In this document: positions 1-5,935 of the stretch, one piece after another
Layout: each line of letters opens with the position of its first letter
Position numbering within the stretch: the stretch's first letter is position 1
Source: an uncultured Selenomonas sp.
Lineage (GTDB): Bacteria > Bacillota > Negativicutes > Selenomonadales > Selenomonadaceae
Assembly: GCA_947097535.1 (NCBI GenBank)
Contig: CAMURM010000035.1
Location: forward strand, 1-9,782
Direction: 5' to 3'
DNA: 9,782 nucleotides
Program-made: the position numbers and the translations under genes
Notes under the pieces: model-generated
Told to the model about the DNA's origin: nothing
What the model saw: only the letters and a program-made list of their open reading frames with translations
The model's database searches: none

Positions 1-185
1 GGCACGTTGTTGCCTACCGCCGCCATCGCTTCTGTCCCAACGAAGCGTCCGAGCACCGCGATATCCGCCGCATTGAACATCTGCTCCAAGATACCTGTCA
101 AGGCGATGGGCAAAGCGAAGACGATGATCTTGTCCCAAAGAGAACCTTCGAGCATATTGATTTCTCTTCGATGAATCCCTAACAA
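1..185 (-). CDS. MATE family efflux transporter, N-terminal part (runs off left edge)
   Basis: Inner-membrane antiporter of the MATE family, which exports drugs or other organic cations using a Na+ or H+ gradient. Only about 61 N-terminal residues are in the window; the rest lies left of position 1. The visible protein reads MLEGSLWDKIIVFALPIALT followed by GILEQMFNAADIAVLGRFVG, the typical MATE start: a short MLxG leader, then the first transmembrane helix with a Q-x-F-N-x-A-D element and a V-x-G-R-F turn. Two starts are possible. A TTG at 183-185 has a good AAGGA six bases upstream (192-196) and adds ten residues ending in REIN; I prefer it because related proteins usually have a short polar stretch before MLxG. 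The ATG at 153-155 has only a weak GAAGAG-like site. The family call is firm; substrate and exact start are not. It is separated from pyrR and may have its own promoter. Confidence 0.85.
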   Translation of the reverse strand, partial: MLGIHRREINMLEGSLWDKIIVFALPIALTGILEQMFNAADIAVLGRFVGTEAMAAVGNNV

Positions 186-299
186 AAAGCTTCCTTCTTC
201 CCCGTTTCCTTACTCTACCGCAATTCTTTCATTATGGCGAAGGCAGACATTTCAGATAGGAAAACCCTTCAGAGAGAAACCCTTGCCACATGTGACGCT
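186..299. other. Intergenic gap between pyrR and the MATE gene
   Basis: This 114-nt stretch separates the end of pyrR from the preferred TTG start of the transporter gene. On the minus strand I see a possible -10 element, CATAAT (231-236), but no TTGACA-like hexamer at the right distance, so a promoter is only suggested. Just after pyrR there is a short direct repeat, AAGGGTTT, about 15 nt apart. I could not fold a GC-rich hairpin followed by a run of U, so I cannot point to an intrinsic terminator for the operon. The AAGGAAG at 190-196 serves as the likely ribosome binding site for the transporter. Confidence 0.4.
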
Positions 300-854
300 T
301 CACTCATCCTGCTTCTCAGCCAGCACAACCTTCTCATCGGCGTCGTGCTCTTCGAGCATGACGCGGATCTCTTCCTTGGAAGATGTCGGCACGTTCTTGC
401 CCACGAAGTCGGCTCGGATGGGGAGTTCCCGGTGTCCGCGGTCGATGAGGACGGCGAGCTGTATCACCTTCGGACGTCCCATGTCGATCAGGGCGTCGAG
501 CGCGGCGCGGATCGTCCTGCCCGTGTAGAGCACGTCGTCGACGAGCACGATGGTCTTGCCCGTGATGTCGACGGGAATCTCCGTCTCGCGCACGACGGGC
601 TGATACGACAGCGTCGAAAGATCGTCGCGGTAGAGCGTGATGTCGAGAATGCCGATGGCGGGCTTCGTGCCTTCGATCTTCTCGATCGCCGCCGCGATGC
701 GCTCGGCGAGCGGGATGCCGCGGCTCCTTATGCCGACGAGGACGATGCTCTCAGTGCCCTTGTTCCTCTCTACGATTTCATGCGAGATGCGCGTGAGCGC
801 GCGGCGAATCGCATCCTTATCCATCAGAACTGTCTTATCGACCAATATCGCCAT
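300..854 (-). CDS. pyrR: Bifunctional pyr operon regulator / uracil phosphoribosyltransferase PyrR
   Basis: PyrR binds UMP or UTP and then pyr mRNA leaders, promoting attenuation of pyrimidine biosynthesis genes; many members also convert uracil and PRPP to UMP. The protein is 184 aa, normal for the family (about 180). The N-terminus carries the family signature AIRRALTRISHEIVERNKG (residues 15-33), followed by VLVGIRSRG (38-46) and LDITLYRDDL (70-79). The PRPP-binding loop TIVLVDDVLYTGRT lies at 101-114. The ATG start has AAGGGAG ten bases upstream (865-871). It sits 60 nt after rluD, the usual Firmicutes position, but no pyr biosynthetic gene follows: the next gene is a MATE transporter. 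It would therefore have to act in trans on leaders elsewhere. I see no PyrR-type attenuator in its own upstream gap. Confidence 0.96.
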   Translation of the reverse strand: MAILVDKTVLMDKDAIRRALTRISHEIVERNKGTESIVLVGIRSRGIPLAERIAAAIEKIEGTKPAIGILDITLYRDDLSTLSYQPVVRETEIPVDITGKTIVLVDDVLYTGRTIRAALDALIDMGRPKVIQLAVLIDRGHRELPIRADFVGKNVPTSSKEEIRVMLEEHDADEKVVLAEKQDE

Positions 855-914
855 ATTCAGTCCGCTCCCTTCTCTACTTCCTATGCTATTGCTGTGCCGC
901 CAGCAGTCGCCCGC
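855..914. other. Short gap between rluD and pyrR
   Basis: This 60-nt gap holds the pyrR ribosome binding site (AAGGGAG at 865-871, minus strand). A small inverted repeat, TGCTG/CAGCA with a six-base loop (890-894 and 901-905), is not followed by a U run, so it is not a terminator. I see no -10/-35 pair and no recognisable PyrR-binding loop. pyrR is probably read through from the upstream operon, but the sequence does not prove this. Confidence 0.4.
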
Positions 915-1823
915 TCATCCCCTGCGCCGCAGGGTGCGGAGAATCTCCTCCATATCGGCGGGCATTGCCGCCGCAAAGCGCAGTCGCTCCTTCGTGCGCG
1001 GATGCGTGAGCATGAGCTCGGCGGAGTGAAGCGCCTGCCCCTCTATGGCGAAGGGCGACTTTTTGCCGTATTTCGGATCGCCGAGCAAGGGATGCCCGAT
1101 GTACGCCATGTGGACGCGAATCTGATGCGTGCGCCCCGTCTGCAGGCGGCATTCGACGAAGGTATAAGAGGAGAAGCGCTCTAAGACGTGAAAGAAGGTC
1201 GTCGCCTCCTTGCCGTTCGGCACGACCGCCATCTTCTTGCGCTCCGTCGGGTGGCGGCCGATCGGCGCGCGGATCACACCCTTTTCCTCGGCGATCGTGC
1301 CAAGGACAAGCGCCTGATAGATGCGGTGCGCCGTCTTCAGGCGAATCTGCTCGGCGAGATTGACGTGCGCCGCATCATTTTTCGCCGCCACCATGACGCC
1401 CGATGTATCCTTGTCGAGCCGATGCACGATGCCCGGCCGAATGACGCCGTTGATGCCCGAAAGATCCTTGCAGTGATATAGCAGCGCGTTGACGAGCGTG
1501 CCGCTCGAAACGCCTGCCGCCGGATGCACGACCATGCCGCGTGCCTTGTTGATGACGATGATGTCCTCATCCTCGTAAAGCACGTCGAGAGGAATGGCTT
1601 CCGGCAGAATTTTCCACTCCTGCGCCTCGAGCACATGGATTTCCACAGAGTCCCCGGTGCGCAGCTTGTAGTTCACCTTCACCGCCCTGCCGTTGACGAG
1701 GACGGCGCCGCCCTCGATCAGCTTCTGTATATGCGAGCGCGAAAGCTCTTTTTCTCTGTCGGCGAGAAAGACGTCGAGACGCTTGCCGCGCGCCTCTTCA
1801 TCGATGAGCAGCACGTCTTCCAT
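915..1823 (-). CDS. rluD: RluA-family (RluD-type) 23S rRNA pseudouridine synthase
   Basis: Converts uridines to pseudouridine in structured RNA; the RluD branch acts on 23S rRNA, and the Bacillus counterpart in this position is YlyB. From the ATG it is 302 aa, a normal length. An N-terminal S4 RNA-binding domain spans about residues 14-62 (KRLDVFLAD ... SRSHIQKLIEGGAVLVNG). The catalytic motif GIVHRLDKDTSG is at 131-142, with the active-site aspartate at D137. Near the C-terminus, QTGRTHQIRVHMAYIGHPLLGD is the conserved RluA-family motif. Start choice: a GTG at 1827-1829 overlaps the lspA stop as GTGA, but the GGAGG at 1834-1838 is only four bases from it; the ATG at 1821-1823 is ten bases away and better placed. 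The difference is two residues. Translational coupling to lspA is likely. The exact target uridines cannot be read from sequence. Confidence 0.95.
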   Translation of the reverse strand: MEDVLLIDEEARGKRLDVFLADREKELSRSHIQKLIEGGAVLVNGRAVKVNYKLRTGDSVEIHVLEAQEWKILPEAIPLDVLYEDEDIIVINKARGMVVHPAAGVSSGTLVNALLYHCKDLSGINGVIRPGIVHRLDKDTSGVMVAAKNDAAHVNLAEQIRLKTAHRIYQALVLGTIAEEKGVIRAPIGRHPTERKKMAVVPNGKEATTFFHVLERFSSYTFVECRLQTGRTHQIRVHMAYIGHPLLGDPKYGKKSPFAIEGQALHSAELMLTHPRTKERLRFAAAMPADMEEILRTLRRRG

Positions 1824-1825
1824 CG

Positions 1826-2272
1826 TCACGCATCCTCCGCCGACTGCATCTTGAAGAGGATGGCGTAGATGATCGCCGCGACGCCGAGCACGATGGCGAT
1901 GTCCGCGATGTTGAAGACCGGCCAGATACGGAAGTCAAAAAAGTCGATGACATGCCCGAAGCGCACGCGGTCGATGAGATTGCCCAGGGCGCCGCCGAAC
2001 AGGAGCGCCGTGCCGTAGCGAAACAGCGGGCACTGGCGGCGGATATAGGGCGAGAACACGGCGCCGAGCACGACGATGAGGATTCCCATGATGATAAAAA
2101 AAGAGCGCTGATGGGCTAAGATTCCAAAAGCGGCGCCGGGATTCAAGACGAATGTGATATGAAAGATATCCTGGATGACGGGAATCGACATTCCCGGAAA
2201 CATCTCACAGGAAACGAACCATTTTACAAGCTGATCTGCAAGAACGATGAAGATACTCAGAAAAATCGGCAC
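1826..2272 (-). CDS. lspA: Lipoprotein signal peptidase (signal peptidase II)
   Basis: Membrane aspartyl protease that removes the signal peptide from prolipoproteins after lipid attachment to the conserved cysteine. From the chosen GTG start the protein is 148 aa, with four hydrophobic segments at about 3-20, 56-74, 86-100 and 118-140. The conserved blocks are present: ADQLVKWFV (12-20), NPGAAFGIL (44-52), GGALGNLIDR (93-102), GHVIDFF (106-112) and FNIADIAI (120-127). The catalytic pair by family alignment is D110 and D124. The frame stays open further upstream. An ATG at 2324-2326 overlaps the ylmH stop as ATGA and would add 18 polar residues, but lacks a visible ribosome binding site. The GTG at 2270-2272 has AGAGG eight bases upstream and gives the usual N-terminus, so I prefer it. 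Function is certain, start less so. Confidence 0.93.
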   Translation of the reverse strand: MPIFLSIFIVLADQLVKWFVSCEMFPGMSIPVIQDIFHITFVLNPGAAFGILAHQRSFFIIMGILIVVLGAVFSPYIRRQCPLFRYGTALLFGGALGNLIDRVRFGHVIDFFDFRIWPVFNIADIAIVLGVAAIIYAILFKMQSAEDA

Positions 2273-2322
2273 GGGAACCGCCTCTGTCCTTTCTTTTTCA
2301 AGGAATCGCCATCTTGCCGCCA

Positions 2323-3114
2323 TCATAAATAGCGATGGAGAAGCACGCTTATGCGCCCCTTCTTCGTCTGACCGCGGATTTCCGTCACTTCGAGCCGCCC
2401 CCTGCCGCGCATGGACAGCATGTCGCCCTCCTTGACGGACTGGGAGGCATTCTTGACGGACTGCCAGTTCAGCTTGAGCTTCTCCGCCGCGATGTCCGAC
2501 GCCGCGCGGCTGCGCGACATGCCGAAGCCCGCCGCGGCGATGGAGTCGACGCGCAGGGAGGCCACGGTGGCGCGAATCTCCTTGCAGCGCTCCTCGCGCG
2601 GCGCCAAGGATGTGAGATCGTCGAGCGAGCACTGCACATGTGCCGCACCGAGCTGCACGCAGTTCTGCAGCAGGAAGTCCGCCATGTTCTCCACTACGAC
2701 GATCCTCGCCGTGCCCTGCTGAATCTGGATGTCGCCGATGGTCTCGCGCTCCAGGCCCAAGCCCATGACGGCGCCGAGCACGTCGCGGTGCGAGATATGC
2801 GTGAAAGCGTCCTTCCACGCAGCCGCTACGACGGCGATCTCCCATGCGGGCGTGCCGCGAAAATCTTCGTGCCGAAAGACGGCGCGCTGGCGCTCCGCGC
2901 CTTCATAGCCGCCGTTGAAGTCTGCCTGCAGTCCGTCGAAGTTCGCCGCCACGACCTCGGCGATTTCCTGCCCGAAGGGATCGAGGAAGGACGTCAGGCG
3001 AAACTTCTGGTTCTTCATCGCCTTTTCTGCGGCGTCAACCAGTCGTATTGCCGTTTCCTCGCCTTCGGAACCGCGATAGAAACGCAGGATTTTTTCTCGA
3101 TTCGACAATGTCAT
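2323..3114 (-). CDS. ylmH: YlmH family S4-domain RNA-binding protein
   Basis: YlmH proteins bind RNA through a C-terminal S4 domain. They are encoded beside division genes in Firmicutes, and Bacillus YlmH has been linked to ribosome-associated quality control. The protein has 263 aa, the usual size. The central region has the family hallmark FTHISHRDVLGAVMGLGLER (residues 104-123) followed by IGDIQ. The S4 domain covers about 187-245 (LRVDSIAAAGFGMSRSRAASDI ... VKEGDMLSMRGRGR). The ATG overlaps the proC stop as ATGA (3111-3114). A GGGGG lies almost directly against that ATG; the TTG two codons later (3106-3108) would have better spacing, so the true start may be two residues shorter. In the Bacillus order, divIVA follows; here lspA follows directly. 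Confidence 0.93.
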   Translation of the reverse strand: MTLSNREKILRFYRGSEGEETAIRLVDAAEKAMKNQKFRLTSFLDPFGQEIAEVVAANFDGLQADFNGGYEGAERQRAVFRHEDFRGTPAWEIAVVAAAWKDAFTHISHRDVLGAVMGLGLERETIGDIQIQQGTARIVVVENMADFLLQNCVQLGAAHVQCSLDDLTSLAPREERCKEIRATVASLRVDSIAAAGFGMSRSRAASDIAAEKLKLNWQSVKNASQSVKEGDMLSMRGRGRLEVTEIRGQTKKGRISVLLHRYL

Positions 3115-3908
3115 TCCCCCAGAGACTTCGATTTTTCCGCCGCGCTCAAAACAGCGTCAAGGAAGGCGCCGCGCACGGCGCGCTCTTCGAGCACGCGCAG
3201 CCCCGCGATGGTCGTGCCCGCCGGCGATGTGACCTGATCGCGCAGCTCGTCGGGATGCCTTCCCGTATCGAGCACCATCTTCGCCGCCCCAAGCAGCGTC
3301 TGCGCCGCCAGAAGCAGCGCGTCTTTGCGCGCCAGCCCAGCCGCCACGCCGCCGTCCGCGAGCGCATCGATCGCCAAGAAAGCGAATGCCGGGCCGCTGC
3401 CCGAAAGCCCTGTGACAGCGTCGAGCAGCTCTTCCTTCAGACAGACGACCCTGCCCGCCGCCGCGAGGATCGCGCGCACCTTTTCCTCATGCGTTTCGCA
3501 AATCTGCGTGCCGAGTGCGTAGGCGGACATGCCGGCACCCACAGCGAGCGGCGTATTAGGCATGACGCGGATGATCGCCTGCGCAGGGAGCAGCGCTTCG
3601 AGCTTACGGAGCGGCAGCCCCGCCACGATGGACACGAGCAAGGCATCGGCGCGCATCTGCCCAGCGAGCTCCTGCAGCGCCGCCGGCGCCGCCTGCGGCT
3701 TGACCGCCAGAAACACGACGTCCATATCCTTGAGGAAGATTTCTGCGCTGCCGAAAGCCTGCACGCCGTACTTCTCGCGCAGCTCCTCGACGCGCGCCGT
3801 CTTGTGCTCAGAGACGAAGATGTCCGCCGCCGGCAGCACGCGCTCGCGCAGGACGCCCGCGATGACAGCCTCCGCCATCATGCCGCCGCCAATGAAAGCC
3901 AGCTTCAT
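3111..3908 (-). CDS. proC: Pyrroline-5-carboxylate reductase
   Basis: Cytosolic enzyme that reduces 1-pyrroline-5-carboxylate to L-proline with NAD(P)H, the last step of proline synthesis. At 265 aa it has the normal length and all main motifs. The dinucleotide-binding start is LAFIGGGMMAEA (residues 3-14). Then come VFLAVKPQ (65-72), IRVMPNTPLAVGAGM (113-127), TGLSGSGPAFAF (166-177), DGGVAAGL (185-192) and VTSPAGTTIAGL (226-237). The ATG lies ten bases after the sepF stop, with GAGG just after that stop. The 3' end overlaps ylmH by four bases (ATGA). Placement between sepF and ylmH, where Bacillus carries ylmG, is notable; in proteobacteria proC is often next to yggS as well, so the yggS-proC association recurs across phyla. 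Confidence 0.97.
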   Translation of the reverse strand: MKLAFIGGGMMAEAVIAGVLRERVLPAADIFVSEHKTARVEELREKYGVQAFGSAEIFLKDMDVVFLAVKPQAAPAALQELAGQMRADALLVSIVAGLPLRKLEALLPAQAIIRVMPNTPLAVGAGMSAYALGTQICETHEEKVRAILAAAGRVVCLKEELLDAVTGLSGSGPAFAFLAIDALADGGVAAGLARKDALLLAAQTLLGAAKMVLDTGRHPDELRDQVTSPAGTTIAGLRVLEERAVRGAFLDAVLSAAEKSKSLGE

Positions 3909-3918
3909 GCGAATCGCC

Positions 3919-4398
3919 TCACTTCTTCAGCCAGGGCATTTCCGCCGACACCGACTTTTTATCTTCCGAATACGAGATGTTGACATTGCTCGGCGCGCAG
4001 AAAAAGACGTTGTTGCTGACCTTCTTGATCTCACCGTTCAGGGCGTAGATCGTGCCGCTGATGAAGTCCGTGATGCGCTTTGCATCTTCTTCCAGCGTAT
4101 TTTCAAAATTGATGACGACGGGGCGCTTTTCGCTCAAACAGTTCGCCACTTGCTGCGCATCATCGAAGGACTTCGGCTCGATGACGACGACCTTCATCTT
4201 GTAGGCAGTGACATTGTTCAGCGAGGCGTTCGCCGCAGCTGCCTGGAAATTGACGACATTCGATGCCAAGGTTTCCTCACGCTCCATCTCGTCGGATTCT
4301 GCGAAATCGTCGTCTTCGTCGCGCAAATCCCTTTTATCGTTGATGTCTTCCGGATCGATCAGGCCGATTTTTCCGCACACCTTATCAATGAAGCCCAT
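3919..4398 (-). CDS. sepF: Cell division protein SepF
   Basis: SepF polymerises into rings that bundle FtsZ and tether the Z ring to the membrane. The protein is 159 aa. Residues 1-14 (MGFIDKVCGKIGLI) form the amphipathic membrane-anchoring helix. An acidic linker follows at about 16-45 (rich in D and E), and then the globular SepF/DUF552 core from about 65 to 150. The core includes VVVIEPKSFDDAQQVANCL (70-88), the KRPVVINFENT block (91-101) and a glycine in FISGTIYALNGEI (112-124) typical of the dimer region. It ends PWLKK. The ATG has AGGAGGG six bases upstream (4405-4411), overlapping the yggS stop. It follows yggS as in the Firmicutes ylmE-ylmF order. ftsA and ftsZ are not in the window. 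Confidence 0.95.
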   Translation of the reverse strand: MGFIDKVCGKIGLIDPEDINDKRDLRDEDDDFAESDEMEREETLASNVVNFQAAAANASLNNVTAYKMKVVVIEPKSFDDAQQVANCLSEKRPVVINFENTLEEDAKRITDFISGTIYALNGEIKKVSNNVFFCAPSNVNISYSEDKKSVSAEMPWLKK

Positions 4399-4410
4399 CT
4401 TGTTCCCTCC

Positions 4411-5103
4411 TCAATATTGACGTGGCCCGAAAATGGCCGTGCCGACACGAACGATATTGGCGCCTTCTTCTATAGCAATCCGATAATCATGTGTCATACC
4501 CATTGACAAATATATTATATTCGCCGTTTTCCAGGGAAACTCCTTTGTCCTTTGAAAAATTTCATACATGCGGCGAAAGAGCGGACGCACCTCTTCGACG
4601 TCCTCATAGTTCGGCGCGATGCACATGAGACCTGCAAGCTGCAGGTGGGAGAGCTCGTCTACGGCTTCCAGCAGGGGCTGCAGCTCCTCTTCATAGACGC
4701 CGGACTTCGAGGCTTCCTTCGCGAGATTGACCTGCACGAGGATCTTCTGCACCTTGTCGATCTTCTGCGCTTCCTTATCCAGAGCGCAGGCAAGCTCCAA
4801 GGTGTCCACGGAGTGAATCAGGTCGAAGAGCTTCACGGCATACTTCGCCTTGTTTTTCTGCAGATGACCGATGAGGTGCCATGTGGCGTCGCGCTCTAAC
4901 GTCTCGAACTTTTCGCGCGCCTCCTGGATGCGATTCTCGCCGATGTCCGTCACGCCGCCGTCGAGAGCCTCGCGCATCTCGTCCACCCCATGGTTCTTCG
5001 TCACTGCCACGAGGCGGACGGGCTCCTTTGGGTCGGCAATCTTTCTCTTTGCCCTGCTCTCTTCGATCGAACGCAAAACAGCGCGCAAATTCTCCTCGAT
5101 CAA
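4411..5103 (-). CDS. yggS: YggS family pyridoxal phosphate-binding homeostasis protein (PLPBP), TTG start
   Basis: Cytosolic protein with a single-domain alanine-racemase-like TIM barrel that binds PLP and keeps B6 vitamers and amino-acid pools in balance; no catalytic activity is firmly known. From the TTG start it has 230 aa, the family length. The PLP lysine is K36 in RLVAVTKNH (30-38). Other family blocks are DIGENRIQEAREKF, WHLIGHLQKNKAKY, the HSVDT block, LAGLMCIAP, LSMGMTHDY and the final VRVGTAIFGPR. The frame is open upstream to about 5241, but that part only shadows pgeF in another frame. The TTG at 5101-5103 has a perfect AGGAGG (5112-5117) eight bases upstream, which settles the start. 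The gap after pgeF is 19 nt. Confidence 0.96.
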   Translation of the reverse strand: MIEENLRAVLRSIEESRAKRKIADPKEPVRLVAVTKNHGVDEMREALDGGVTDIGENRIQEAREKFETLERDATWHLIGHLQKNKAKYAVKLFDLIHSVDTLELACALDKEAQKIDKVQKILVQVNLAKEASKSGVYEEELQPLLEAVDELSHLQLAGLMCIAPNYEDVEEVRPLFRRMYEIFQRTKEFPWKTANIIYLSMGMTHDYRIAIEEGANIVRVGTAIFGPRQY

Positions 5104-5110
5104 TCTTTTT

Positions 5111-5117
5111 CCCTCCT
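5111..5117 (-). promoter_or_regulatory. Ribosome binding site fixing the yggS TTG start
   Basis: The minus strand reads AGGAGGG here, in the 19-nt gap between the pgeF stop and the TTG at 5101-5103. Spacing of seven to eight bases to the TTG is optimal, and there is no ATG nearby in frame. It is the strongest single argument that yggS starts with TTG. Confidence 0.85.
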
Positions 5118-5122
5118 GCAAA

Positions 5123-5935
5123 CTACTGCCACGCGATCCATGCGGCGAAGCGTCCCGTATTCCCCTGCGCCTTGCGGTAGGAGTAGAAGATCTCCGCATT
5201 GCACCGCGTGCATACGTCGGCGCTGTCGATATGCCCGGCAAGGAGCCCCGCTTCTTCGAGCGTCAGGCGGTTGGCAGCCCAAAGATCGACCGTCGCTTTT
5301 CCGCCGGAAGTGCGCGAAAGGAGCTGCGGCGCTTCGGGAAACGCCGTGCGAAAGGCTGCCGCCACTTCCTCGCCGACCTCGAAGCAGCAGGCGCCGATGG
5401 CGGGGCCGATTGCCGCCAAAATATCCTGCGGGCGCGAGCCGAAGGCTTCCGTCATGCGAAGAATCGTCTTCTGCCCGATCCTTGCGACCGTTCCCTTCCA
5501 GCCGGCATGAGCGGCGGCGACGACGCGCTGCACGGGGTCGCAGAAGAGGAGCGGCACGCAGTCGGCAAAGCAGAGCACGAGCGGTACGCCGCGCTCCTTC
5601 GTAATCAGGGCGTCCGCCGCCGCGACGGACGCGTCGTAGCAGCGCGCGCCCATGCCCGCATCCGATGCCTGCACGATGCGGATCTCATCGCCGTGCACCT
5701 GACGCGGCGTGACGAGGCGCGCGGCATCCACATGCAGTGCCTCGGCAAAGAGGCGGCGGTTCTCCCGGACAGCGCCCGGCTCATCGCCCGTATGGAGCGC
5801 CATGTTCAAAGCGTCGAACGGCGCTTCGGAAACGCCGCCGAAGCGCGTCGAAATGCCATGCACCAGCCCCTCTGTCGGAAAGAGGGAGAAGGTGCCGAGC
5901 CAAAGCCCTCTGCCGCTATGTTTCAACTGAAACAT
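5123..5935 (-). CDS. pgeF: Peptidoglycan editing factor PgeF (YfiH/YlmD, multicopper-polyphenol-oxidase-like family)
   Basis: Member of the YfiH/DUF152 family, once called laccase-like. In E. coli it helps keep L-serine out of the first position of the peptidoglycan stem peptide, and relatives have purine nucleoside phosphorylase or deaminase activity. From the chosen ATG it is 270 aa. Visible motifs are HGISTRFGGVSEAPFDALNM (26-45), HTGDEP (48-53), TPRQVHGDEI (76-85), LCFADCVPLLFCDP (121-134) and AAAHAGWKGT (140-149). By family alignment the metal ligands are H81, C126 and H143. The ATG at 5933-5935 has GGAGG six bases upstream (5942-5946); earlier in-frame ATGs at 5941 and 5962 have no usable site. 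The first 20 bases overlap the end of the upstream radical-SAM gene. yggS follows, as in ylmD-ylmE of Bacillus. Confidence 0.95.
   Translation of the reverse strand: MFQLKHSGRGLWLGTFSLFPTEGLVHGISTRFGGVSEAPFDALNMALHTGDEPGAVRENRRLFAEALHVDAARLVTPRQVHGDEIRIVQASDAGMGARCYDASVAAADALITKERGVPLVLCFADCVPLLFCDPVQRVVAAAHAGWKGTVARIGQKTILRMTEAFGSRPQDILAAIGPAIGACCFEVGEEVAAAFRTAFPEAPQLLSRTSGGKATVDLWAANRLTLEEAGLLAGHIDSADVCTRCNAEIFYSYRKAQGNTGRFAAWIAWQ

Noticed and set aside
885..910. Hairpin between rluD and pyrR as terminator or PyrR attenuator
   Set aside because: The stem is only five base pairs, no U run follows, and no alternative antiterminator pairing is apparent.
234..1184. 316-codon open frame on the plus strand
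   Set aside because: Antisense to pyrR and rluD. The translation mirrors codon usage of those genes and shows no recognisable domain or ribosome binding site.
2327..2845. Upstream continuation of the lspA frame giving a 339-residue fusion
   Set aside because: The extra residues are an out-of-frame reading of ylmH; LspA alone has the normal length and a good start within the 3' region.
3048..4506. Two long plus-strand frames (311 and 325 codons)
   Set aside because: Both are antisense to proC, sepF and the end of yggS, with low-complexity arginine-rich translations and no domain signature.
5104..5241. Upstream continuation of the yggS frame
   Set aside because: It reads pgeF in the wrong frame, and the TTG at 5101-5103 with AGGAGG gives the normal family length.
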